A DNA stretch of 5,963 nucleotides from Cyanobacteriota bacterium (GTDB lineage: Bacteria; Cyanobacteriota; Cyanobacteriia; Phormidesmidales; Phormidesmidaceae). Made by a program: the position numbers and the translations under genes. Where the stretch lies: contig JAIXUR010000142.1 in assembly GCA_027483425.1 (NCBI GenBank), forward strand, positions 1 to 5,963. The letters run 5' to 3'. The notes beneath the pieces were generated by a model. It did no database searches. It was given only the letters and a program-made list of their open reading frames with translations, and was not told the DNA's origin. Shown piece by piece: positions 1 through 5,200 of the stretch; the first letter of the stretch is position 1, and every line of letters starts with the position of its first letter.

Positions 1-599
1 CGCGCGACTCGAAGTCGTTCGGGGGAGTTGGAAAGGGCTCCAAAATCCTTTCCCTGCCAGTGTTCAGGCAGATGTCCGCCTCGGAATATTCAACCAGTAA
101 TGGGAGGGTAGCATCAGCAGACGAGGTTAAGTGTCCAACAAGCTGAGAGCCAAACTCGGTAAGAGGGCTAGGGCTAGGTTGCTAGGGATAACGCAAGTGA
201 ATCCTTGATGAGGCTTCGTTAATTTAGGTGCTCGCAATGGCTGATACGAGCATGTTGGGGCCTATGGGAATCGGCAGCGGCTAAATGTCGGTTGAGAACA
301 CCCCGCCCCCGGAGTATAGAGGAGTCCTAAGGCAACCACATCTCCACCCCGTGCGGAACGAGGAAACTCCGATAGAGTCCTGGCCATGCCGTCATGACCA
401 GGTAAACCGAAGGTAACTGAGGTAGAACCCTCTAGCGGATACAGGATGTCCCAAGACGCGAATGCTGCCAACTGAAAGGTAACCGGAATCCATAACGGGG
501 CAGATAGGGCTAGTGCCTAACCCGAAAGGGTGCAGACGTGGGACAGGTGATAGCTTGAATGCAGGTGAGATGAGACTCAACTGGCGGGAAAAGTTAGGT

Positions 600-615
600 A
601 CAGGCTTCGGTCTGT
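600..615 (+). other. UUCG-capped hairpin inside the group II intron
   Basis: A perfect 6-bp stem (ACAGGC with GUCUGU, including one G-U pair) is closed by a C(UUCG)G tetraloop. It lies between the domain I/II region and domain V, so it probably belongs to domain III. It shows that the intron RNA is still structured rather than decayed. Confidence 0.6.
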
Positions 616-631
616 AAACGTAACCGTCAGG

Positions 632-649
632 ACAATCCGTAAGGGTTGT
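632..649 (+). other. GUAA (GNRA) hairpin inside the group II intron, domain III/IV region
   Basis: ACAATCC pairs with GGGTTGT over 7 bp (one G-U pair) around a GUAA tetraloop. A second small stem, GAGA (659-662) with TCTC (670-673), follows. Together they occupy the place where domain IV would otherwise carry a reverse transcriptase gene, so domain IV is reduced to a stub. Assignment to domain III or IV is an inference. Confidence 0.55.
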
Positions 650-685
650 TAAGAATCGGAGACACTGAATCTCAAGACGTTGCTT

Positions 686-719
686 GAGCCGTGTACAGTG
701 AAAGTCGTATGCACGGTTC
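686..719 (+). ncRNA. Group II intron domain V (catalytic core)
   Basis: This is a 34-nt hairpin, the canonical length. It starts GAGCC with the catalytic AGC triad at 687-689 and closes with GGTTC. The lower stem pairs 686-694 with 711-719. Bases 709-710 form the two-nucleotide bulge that binds the catalytic metals. The upper stem 695-699/704-708 is capped by a GAAA tetraloop (700-703). One oddity is an A-C mismatch (697 with 706) in the upper stem where related introns usually have a Watson-Crick pair. This could be tolerated or be an early sign of decay. Confidence 0.88.
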
Positions 720-720
720 T

Positions 721-766
721 GAGGGGAGGGAGGGGGCTATATCTAAAACCTTCTCCTTTACCCGAC
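721..766 (+). other. Group II intron domain VI and 3' splice site
   Basis: A purine-rich left arm (AGGGAGGGGG type, 727-736) pairs imperfectly with the pyrimidine-rich right arm CCTTCTCCTT (749-758). The adenosine at 760 lies 7 nt from the predicted 3' end (766), which suits the branch-point A, and the intron ends in AC. The 3' exon would begin TAGTGGAGG at 767. Confidence 0.65.
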
Positions 767-770
767 TAGT

Positions 771-775
771 GGAGG
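771..775 (+). promoter_or_regulatory. Ribosome binding site for the 142-residue ORF
   Basis: GGAGG lies 4 nt before the ATG at 780. It falls within the first ten bases of the predicted 3' exon, so spliced and unspliced RNA both keep it. It fixes the start codon of the downstream ORF. Confidence 0.7.
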
Positions 776-779
776 TCAA

Positions 780-1208
780 ATGGGGAAATTCATCCGCGTC
801 AACTCCGCAAAATTTCCGATTCTACCTGGCGAGGCGGACGAACTTGTCAATGAAGGTATGTACGGCAAAGCACTCGCGGAGTATCTGGTCAGCAGGCTGC
901 GAGAGTACGGCTACGATGCACCGTTTTGCTGCTGCGAGGATTGGGGTTGGTGGGTCGAGTTGGCAGGTTTCCAATTTACCTTCGGGGTGTGTATCTACGG
1001 GCGAGAGTGTGATGATGGGCATCTGGATCTGTACGTGACAGATGGAGCAAGTCAAGACCGCGTTTGGAGTTGGCGGAAATTTCGGTTCATCGACACTGGA
1101 GTCCGCGCAGCGGCAGTCAAGTTACATGGTGACCTCACAGCCATATTTACTGCCGATCCCGAAGTGCGCGTGCTGGCGACTGACTTGAATTCGCCGTTTG
1201 TTGAATGA
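780..1208 (+). CDS. Hypothetical protein, candidate integron cassette product (142 aa)
   Basis: I do not recognise a functional family for this small, probably cytoplasmic protein. It has no signal peptide and no membrane segment. The N-terminal third (about 15-45) looks helical. It is followed by an aromatic, cysteine-rich stretch with three consecutive cysteines (CCC) and then EDWGWWVEL, around residues 49-61. A beta-rich segment (FTFGVCIYG, then HLDLYVTD) comes next, and a basic WRKFRF segment precedes a mixed C-terminus. The compact size and the EDWGWW block resemble small single-domain accessory proteins; an immunity or antitoxin-like role is possible but only a guess. The start is supported by GGAGG 4 nt upstream. 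No promoter is evident, because the group II intron fills the upstream region, so transcription must come from before or within the intron. The attC-like palindrome begins 20 bp after the stop, which is usual cassette architecture. The coding sequence is less GC-rich than the genes to the right. Confidence 0.8.
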   Translation: MGKFIRVNSAKFPILPGEADELVNEGMYGKALAEYLVSRLREYGYDAPFCCCEDWGWWVELAGFQFTFGVCIYGRECDDGHLDLYVTDGASQDRVWSWRKFRFIDTGVRAAAVKLHGDLTAIFTADPEVRVLATDLNSPFVE

Positions 1209-1228
1209 AAGATGTTTATGGGCCGCTT

Positions 1229-1319
1229 GGCTAACAAAGCGATGAACCGAAGTCGCGGAACCGGGCGACTTTGAAATGGAAGATCAATCGCCACGACTCG
1301 GTTATCGCGGTCGTTATGC
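1229..1319 (+). repeat. attC-like integron recombination site
   Basis: This is a 91-nt imperfect palindrome. GGCTAAC (1229-1235, R''-like) and GTTATGC (1313-1319, R'-like) bracket the site and pair through TAAC/GTTA. An unpaired spacer separates them from the inner stem: AAA at 1236-1238 against GGTC at 1309-1312. Then 1239-1243 pairs with 1304-1308, 1245-1250 with 1298-1303, and 1252-1255 with 1294-1297. Single bases protrude at G1244 and A1251, like the extrahelical bases that set strand choice for the integron integrase. The inner part carries GGCGA/TCGCC (1264-1268/1288-1292) and TTGA/TCAA (1271-1274/1284-1287). R'' matches the RYYYAAC consensus imperfectly, and GTTATGC is a variant of GTTRRRY. 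Its place right after a small ORF supports the call. I see no integron integrase in the window. Confidence 0.75.
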
Positions 1320-1380
1320 TTGCATCTTGTAGTGTGGAAATCTGTGACCCCAAAACCCGCTTTGGATCATCGCTTTTGAG

Positions 1381-1397
1381 TGGATTGATTCAATCCA
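1381..1397. repeat. Palindrome between convergent genes
   Basis: TGGATTGA and TCAATCCA form an 8-bp perfect inverted repeat around a single central T. In RNA the loop would be at least 3 nt (7-bp stem). It lies in the gene-free stretch between the attC-like site and the end of the minus-strand STAND gene. There is no T-tract on either side in either direction, so it is not a canonical intrinsic terminator. It could still slow readthrough between the convergent genes or bind a protein. Confidence 0.35.
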
Positions 1398-1434
1398 TGG
1401 AAGTCTGCCCACTTTCATCATCCGGACTCCAGGC

Positions 1435-3837
1435 CTAACCATCCCGCTGTGCCCAGGCCTGTTTCGCCCTGGCAACCTGGTGGGGAGCCGGGATCGCTTG
1501 AAACAAGTCTAGAGCTTGGTCGAGGTGAGCTTCGGCCTCAGCCGCAGGCCCAGGCAGGCAGGCCAAGGTAAGGGCACACTGGAGATGGGCCGTGGCTAGA
1601 TCGCCATGGGCACCGACTTCATCGAGGAGAACGATCGCACCCTGACAATCCTCCACAGCACCGGCCAAATTTCCCTGGTGCTTCTTCAGTCGCCCCAGCC
1701 CCAATAATGTGTTGGCCCTAATTTGCAAATAGTGGCCAGCCGCCGCCGCCTGGATCGCGGCCTTAAACAGAGCATCAGCCGTCGCTAGATCGCCCAGGTT
1801 GAGGTAAGTGTGGCCCAACAACTGCACAAAGAAGGCGTGACGTCCGCTTTGGCCTCGGCCTCGTACCTGTTCAATGACGGAGTCAGCCAAGGTCTGCGCA
1901 GCGTCTGGCTGGCCTTGGTAGGAACGCACGAGGGCTAAGCAAGTGGTGGCTTTGTCGGCCCAGGGCTGGTGGCGGGTGCCGGTGGCGGTGGCAATCACCT
2001 GGCTAAACCAGGTGGTGGCGGCCTCCAGATTCCACAGATCGAGGTGATACAGCCCCAGGCTGAGCTGGGAGTCAACCACCAGCATGGTCAGGTAATACCA
2101 GCGGTGGGTGGTGGCGGCGGGGGCCTCAGATTGTAGGCAGGTTTGGGCGATCGCAATGGCACTCTGCTGACTGGCGATCGCATCATTTAGGCGTCCCTGG
2201 ATCCAGTACAGGTCACCTAGAATGTTGGCTAACTCACTGGCATCGGCATTTTGCGGCGGAATGTGGTCGAGAATGGCGGTGATGGCATTGGTCACCGGTT
2301 GCACCAGACCCATGCGGTAGAGGGTGCTGCCCAGGGGCAAAAACTGCTGCCATTGATTATCGCGGCTGTGCAAAATCACCCGCGCCGCCGCCCCAAAGTC
2401 TTGAATGGCCACGTAGTGGTAGTAGGCCTCCAGCGCCTGGATGGCATCCTGGAGGGTGCAAATGCGCGGCACGCTGTCGCTCCAGCAGCGGGCGGCCTGG
2501 CGGTGGGCGGCTTCCCACTCGGTGGTGTCTGGGCGGTCAGTGAGCTGAGCCAAGGCCCCGGCCCGCACTACCGGGTGCAGCCAGTAGCGGCCCTGGCGAC
2601 ATTCCAGCAGCGATCGATTGCGCAGGGAGGTGACAATGGCCTGGTGCCGCTGGCTGGGAATGTCGGCCATAAGACATTCCACCGCCGCCCAGGGAATGGT
2701 GGGCATGTCCTGATAGCGGTAAACGCCGAGGCAACAGAAGAGACGATGGGCCTCGGGGTCAAGGGCACGGAGGCGATGGATCTGGCTCTCTACCAGGTTT
2801 TTGAGATCCACGGGGCCCAGCAGATCCTGGCTGTGGGTCTGCCAGTAGGCGGCCAGGCTACCCTCAAAATCGGCCAGCACCGCCCCAGCGAGAATTTCCA
2901 TGGCCTTGGCGTTGCCACCGTAGGCGCTGTGCATGGCGGTTAAAACAGCGCGATCGCGCGGCATACCCCGGTGGGCGAAGTAGGTGATCCAGGCCTCGAC
3001 CTCCAGCCCAGGCAAGCGATAGTGGGTCAGGGGTAGGCCGGGTTCACAGAGGCGATCGCGGCTGGTCAACACCGTCAGGGTTTGGCCCCGGCTATCGGCT
3101 AGCACCCGGAGCAGTTCGCCATAGCGACGGTGGGGGGCCATGAACTGACCCTGGGCATCTAGCGCCGGTTCCAGATTGTCGATTAAGACGGCCACCCGTT
3201 GCTGGCGCAGGTGACGCCGCAGGCGATCGAGGGTGACCCCAAACTCGCGCCCTGGTTCTACCCCCAGGTCTTGGCGCAGCCATTCTTCGACCACCCACTC
3301 CACCGGGGTAATATCGGCGGGGTCTTTGGCCATCAGCAGTTCTAGGGTGGTGTCTACCGGCTGCTGGGCCAGAAAGTGCTGGGCCAGGGTGGTTTTACCC
3401 AGCCCTCCTTCGCCCTGAATGAGCAGGGTCCGGTGCCCCTGGGCGACCAGGGCGGTGAGATCGGCGATCGCCCCCTGGCGACCGACAAAGCCGAGATCTG
3501 CCGGGGCCATGGGCACGATCACGAGCGGCTCCTCGTCGGGGGCGGCCTGGGCTACCCCGCTGGAGACATCGATGCCCATCCGGTGCAAGGACCGTTTCAA
3601 CGCCGACTTGAGGGTGGACTTGGTCACCTTTTCGCCCGTTACCCGCGACAGCAGCCGCCACATCTGGTAGGCCACATCCTTAATATGGCCTTCGGTGTAG
3701 CCGGCGGTGTTGGCAATATCCAGGTACTTTTGCCCCTGCCATACCTGGCGCAAAATGGTGCGCTGCAAATCGTTCAGGTGCCGCCCAGTGACGGTAAAAA
3801 CGAGCCGGTCTGCCAGTTCTATTGTCTCTGATGCCAT
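1435..3837 (-). CDS. STAND NTPase: NB-ARC ATPase with N-terminal HTH-like domain and C-terminal TPR repeats
   Basis: This is a signal-transducing ATPase of the STAND class; the family senses ligands through repeats and switches or oligomerises on nucleotide exchange. Residues 5-85 match the helical N-terminal domain of many cyanobacterial NB-ARC proteins (DRLVF...TGRHL..LQ, then an HTH-like YLDIANTAGYTEGHIKD), likely for DNA or partner binding. FVGR (117-120) opens the NTPase core. Walker A is GEGGLGKTT (142-150), Walker B is VAVLIDNLE (215-223) with Asp220, and the sensor-like TSR is at 258-260. GGNAKAM (307-313) occupies the GLPL-like position. A winged-helix segment runs about 345-430, with LHPVVR (420-425) in the MHD-like position. 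TPR-like helix pairs lie near 537-565, 671-699, 708-742 and 748-782. No enzymatic effector domain (nuclease, TIR, protease) is visible, so a regulatory role is as likely as defence. The start suits the domain boundary, although the Shine-Dalgarno (AGGGG, about 12 nt away) is weak. Five HIP1 sites mark it as resident cyanobacterial DNA. Confidence 0.9.
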   Translation of the reverse strand: MASETIELADRLVFTVTGRHLNDLQRTILRQVWQGQKYLDIANTAGYTEGHIKDVAYQMWRLLSRVTGEKVTKSTLKSALKRSLHRMGIDVSSGVAQAAPDEEPLVIVPMAPADLGFVGRQGAIADLTALVAQGHRTLLIQGEGGLGKTTLAQHFLAQQPVDTTLELLMAKDPADITPVEWVVEEWLRQDLGVEPGREFGVTLDRLRRHLRQQRVAVLIDNLEPALDAQGQFMAPHRRYGELLRVLADSRGQTLTVLTSRDRLCEPGLPLTHYRLPGLEVEAWITYFAHRGMPRDRAVLTAMHSAYGGNAKAMEILAGAVLADFEGSLAAYWQTHSQDLLGPVDLKNLVESQIHRLRALDPEAHRLFCCLGVYRYQDMPTIPWAAVECLMADIPSQRHQAIVTSLRNRSLLECRQGRYWLHPVVRAGALAQLTDRPDTTEWEAAHRQAARCWSDSVPRICTLQDAIQALEAYYHYVAIQDFGAAARVILHSRDNQWQQFLPLGSTLYRMGLVQPVTNAITAILDHIPPQNADASELANILGDLYWIQGRLNDAIASQQSAIAIAQTCLQSEAPAATTHRWYYLTMLVVDSQLSLGLYHLDLWNLEAATTWFSQVIATATGTRHQPWADKATTCLALVRSYQGQPDAAQTLADSVIEQVRGRGQSGRHAFFVQLLGHTYLNLGDLATADALFKAAIQAAAAGHYLQIRANTLLGLGRLKKHQGNLAGAVEDCQGAIVLLDEVGAHGDLATAHLQCALTLACLPGPAAEAEAHLDQALDLFQAIPAPHQVARAKQAWAQRDG

Positions 3838-3892
3838 CGCTGCGTCTATCCCCTACGGCCACAACTCTAGCCGAGATTACGATTACCTTCAC

Positions 3893-3906
3893 CCCTGGGC
3901 CCAGGG
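3893..3906. promoter_or_regulatory. 14-bp perfect palindrome, possible operator
   Basis: CCCTGGGCCCAGGG is its own reverse complement over all 14 bases. It lies 56 bp from the start codon of the minus-strand STAND gene and 140 bp from the rightward gene. The location suits a dimeric repressor or activator acting on one or both promoters. No known regulator consensus is matched. Confidence 0.4.
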
Positions 3907-3952
3907 ATTCCGCCTTTTTCCGGCCCGCAGATCCGTTTTATTTAGCCCAAGA

Positions 3953-3978
3953 GCCGACTCTGGCCGACCCTGGCCGAC
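3953..3978 (+). repeat. Three GCCGAC direct repeats with 10-bp period
   Basis: GCCGAC occurs at 3953-3958, 3963-3968 and 3973-3978, exactly 10 bp apart. The last two copies extend to CTGGCCGAC (3960-3968 and 3970-3978). A degenerate fourth copy, GCCGCA, starts at 3984. One copy per helical turn puts all sites on the same face of DNA, which suits cooperative binding upstream of the diiron protein gene at 4046. Confidence 0.45.
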
Positions 3979-4045
3979 TGACAGCCGCAGATCCCAGGGC
4001 TACGGTGAACTTACCCAACCCTAACGCAGCTCAAGCGTATCAAAT

Positions 4046-5101
4046 ATGACTACGATCACACTCCCCTCGGCTCCCCTCTCCCCAGGGCATGACCTGGCGG
4101 GCCCCTGGCAACCGGATCTGGGCGCTGGCCAAGTGCAACGGCGGATTGCCACCCTGATCCAGCGGTATGTGACGGTGGCTCACCTGCGCGATCGCATCGC
4201 CGACCTGCCCCACCAGTTCCACCATCCCCAGCCGCGCCCCTGGAGCCGGATCAACTGGGCTGCGATCGGCCCAGACCAGGTCAGCGGCATGGCGGTCGAG
4301 GTCTACTGCGCCATTGTGCTGGGCAGCATCAATACCGAAGCCCCCATTCGCGGCTACACCCAGGCCAGCCGCCAATACCTGGAGCATTTTTATCCGCCCA
4401 TGGCTCAGTTTGTGGGGGGCACCGTCGATGCCCTGGGCCAGGTGATCACGCCGGGCCTGTGGGAACTCGAAGAAAAGCGCCATACGCCCGCCCTAACCAC
4501 CGTTTACCACCGCCTCTCTGGGCAACGCCCCACCCTCAATCCCCACCGGGCGCGGGCCTATCAGCCCAGCGGTGACCCCCGCGCCGACCTCTACCGCCAC
4601 GGGCTCCATCGCATTGCCACCGAATATGGTGCCACCTGCCTCTACCTGTGGATGATGGCCTACACCACCGGCCCACTCCAGGCGGTGCTGGAGGAGTTGC
4701 TGATCGACGAAATCAACCACATGACCAAGTTCTGGGGCTTTGGCCGCTGGGCCTACCCCGACACCAGCCTGGGGATGATGGCGGGTACCTTGACCCAGGC
4801 CATGGTGCAAAAGTGGCGACAGCCCAACCTCCAGGGCAGCCTGATCCACACCCTGCGCCGCATGACCCACGAACTGGCCTGGGGCCAGTGGAGCCTGAGC
4901 CATCGGGCCACCTTCCTCTCAACCTTCGCCCAGGTGATGCAGGTGCTGTGGCGGTGGGATCAATCCCTCACGCCGCCCTACCTGGAGGGGCTGTTGGGGC
5001 CCCATTCTGACCCAGGCACCATGGCCTTCCCTCGCCCGCTGGGAAGACTAACCAGGGCAACTGAGTTGGGGCCTAGGGCCAAACAACAATTGTCCCGGTA
5101 G
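4046..5101 (+). CDS. Soluble diiron protein, acyl-ACP desaturase-like / ferritin-like fold (351 aa)
   Basis: This is a likely cytoplasmic diiron oxygenase or oxidase with a four-helix ferritin-like core. Putative iron ligands are Glu98 (in NTEAPIR), Glu143 and His146 (in EEKRH), Glu193 (in ATEYG), and Glu222 and His225 (in DEINH). Spacing (45, 3, 50 from Glu143, then 29, 3) closely follows plant stearoyl-ACP desaturase, whose ligands are E105, E143, H146, E196, E229 and H232. The text around the motifs is similar too (EENRH...LSG there, EEKRH...LSG here). No transmembrane desaturase histidine boxes are present. The length (351) suits the family; the C-terminal 40 residues, after about 310, look unstructured. 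Substrate is unknown; ACP- or CoA-bound acyl chains, or an aldehyde or amine as in other ferritin-like oxidases, are possible. No clear Shine-Dalgarno precedes ATG 4046, so the start is provisional. A HIP1 site lies at 4188-4195, and the stop abuts a REP-like hairpin. It may be co-transcribed with uppS about 100 bp downstream. Confidence 0.75.
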   Translation: MTTITLPSAPLSPGHDLAGPWQPDLGAGQVQRRIATLIQRYVTVAHLRDRIADLPHQFHHPQPRPWSRINWAAIGPDQVSGMAVEVYCAIVLGSINTEAPIRGYTQASRQYLEHFYPPMAQFVGGTVDALGQVITPGLWELEEKRHTPALTTVYHRLSGQRPTLNPHRARAYQPSGDPRADLYRHGLHRIATEYGATCLYLWMMAYTTGPLQAVLEELLIDEINHMTKFWGFGRWAYPDTSLGMMAGTLTQAMVQKWRQPNLQGSLIHTLRRMTHELAWGQWSLSHRATFLSTFAQVMQVLWRWDQSLTPPYLEGLLGPHSDPGTMAFPRPLGRLTRATELGPRAKQQLSR

Positions 5102-5122
5102 GGGCGAGCCGCCGCTCGCCCT
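5101..5122. repeat. REP-like hairpin at the end of the diiron protein gene
   Basis: GGGCGAGC (5102-5109) pairs perfectly with GCTCGCCC (5114-5121) around a CGCC loop, with a further G-U pair (5101-5122). The form TAGGGGCGAGC...GCTCGCCCTA matches a palindrome type dispersed in cyanobacterial genomes, from memory. The TAG stop codon (5099-5101) overlaps its left edge, so insertion of the element may have set the present C-terminus. No T-tract follows, so it is more likely a repeat or mRNA-stabilising hairpin than an intrinsic terminator. Confidence 0.65.
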
Positions 5123-5186
5123 ATCCAAATTCATGCCGTTAGTCAGCCCACCTGGCCCTTACCCCCGCGCAACCCTTACAGCCAAA

Positions 5187-5190
5187 GGAA
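5187..5190 (+). promoter_or_regulatory. Ribosome binding site of uppS
   Basis: GGAA within AAAGGAAA lies 10 nt before ATG 5201, a modest Shine-Dalgarno. It supports this start, as does the N-terminal length matching E. coli UppS residue for residue at Asp26. Confidence 0.5.
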
Positions 5191-5200
5191 ACCTTCAGCC

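Larger units (their letters stand above)
1..766 (+). mobile_element. ORF-less group II intron (5' end at or just beyond window edge)
   Basis: This is a self-splicing ribozyme and retroelement RNA that has lost, or never had, its intron-encoded reverse transcriptase/maturase. The 5' part reads CGCGCGACTCGAAGTCG, close to the GUGYG-type start of bacterial group II introns, with a CGACT/AGTCG hairpin at 5-17. Only the first few intron bases seem to be missing. The middle holds many short stems typical of domains I to III, with no long ORF. Domain V (686-719) and domain VI (721-766) are clear, and the predicted 3' end is ...ACCCGAC at 766 (an AC end). The spacer between the 632-649 stem and domain V, where domain IV normally carries the reverse transcriptase, is only about 35 nt. 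The overall style recalls the chloroplast-like classes found in cyanobacteria; that class assignment is from memory. Splicing or movement would need a maturase supplied in trans. The 3' boundary is good to a few bases. Confidence 0.85.
3838..4045. promoter_or_regulatory. Divergent promoter region between the STAND and diiron protein genes
   Basis: These 208 bp must carry the start signals of both flanking genes. I see no strong sigma-70 box on either strand; TTTTATTTAG at 3936-3945 is a possible weak -10 for the rightward gene. The region does hold a 14-bp palindrome, three phased GCCGAC copies and a 10-bp direct repeat, CCGCAGATCC (3925-3934 and 3985-3994), so it is rich in possible operator elements. 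Confidence 0.55.
2147..4195. repeat. Cluster of six HIP1 palindromes (GCGATCGC)
   Basis: Perfect GCGATCGC occurs at 2147-2154, 2174-2181, 2950-2957, 3052-3059, 3464-3471 and 4188-4195. Five are inside the STAND gene and one is in the diiron protein gene. HIP1 is strongly over-represented in many cyanobacteria and supports the host assignment. None occurs in 1-1434 or in the uppS part. Confidence 0.8.

Noticed and set aside
1..766. Class C (attC-targeting) group II intron
   Set aside because: Class C introns insert at terminators or attC stems, usually antisense to cassettes. This intron is sense-oriented, ends in AC after a chloroplast-like domain VI and lies before, not in, the visible attC-like site.
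691..1038. 115-codon plus-strand open frame crossing the intron end
   Set aside because: It begins inside intron domain V and runs out of frame through the 142-residue ORF, whose own start has a good ribosome binding site.
1229..1319. Simple transcription terminator or REP element
   Set aside because: Length, the two single extrahelical bases, the asymmetric unpaired spacer and the flanking TAAC/GTTA boxes fit attC much better, and no T-tract follows.
1350..1365. CCAAA/TTTGG hairpin as terminator for the convergent genes
   Set aside because: The stem is only 5 bp with a 6-nt loop and the only T-run is within the stem, so it does not meet the form of an intrinsic terminator.
2251..2943. 230-codon plus-strand open frame
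   Set aside because: It is fully antisense to the NB-ARC and TPR coding region. The minus-strand frame shows clear domain motifs, and this frame has no recognisable domain or ribosome binding site; GC-rich coding DNA produces such shadows.
3376..3831. 151-codon plus-strand frame
   Set aside because: It is antisense to the Walker A and N-terminal domain region of the STAND gene, with no independent signals.
3822..4049. 75-codon plus-strand frame in the divergent region
   Set aside because: It overlaps the STAND start codon and the operator-like repeats, has no ribosome binding site and ends 4 bp into the diiron gene. Its sequence is low-complexity and matches nothing I know.
5102..5121. Intrinsic terminator after the diiron gene
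   Set aside because: The stem is strong but is followed by TATCCAAATT rather than a T-tract on either strand; a dispersed repeat explains it better.
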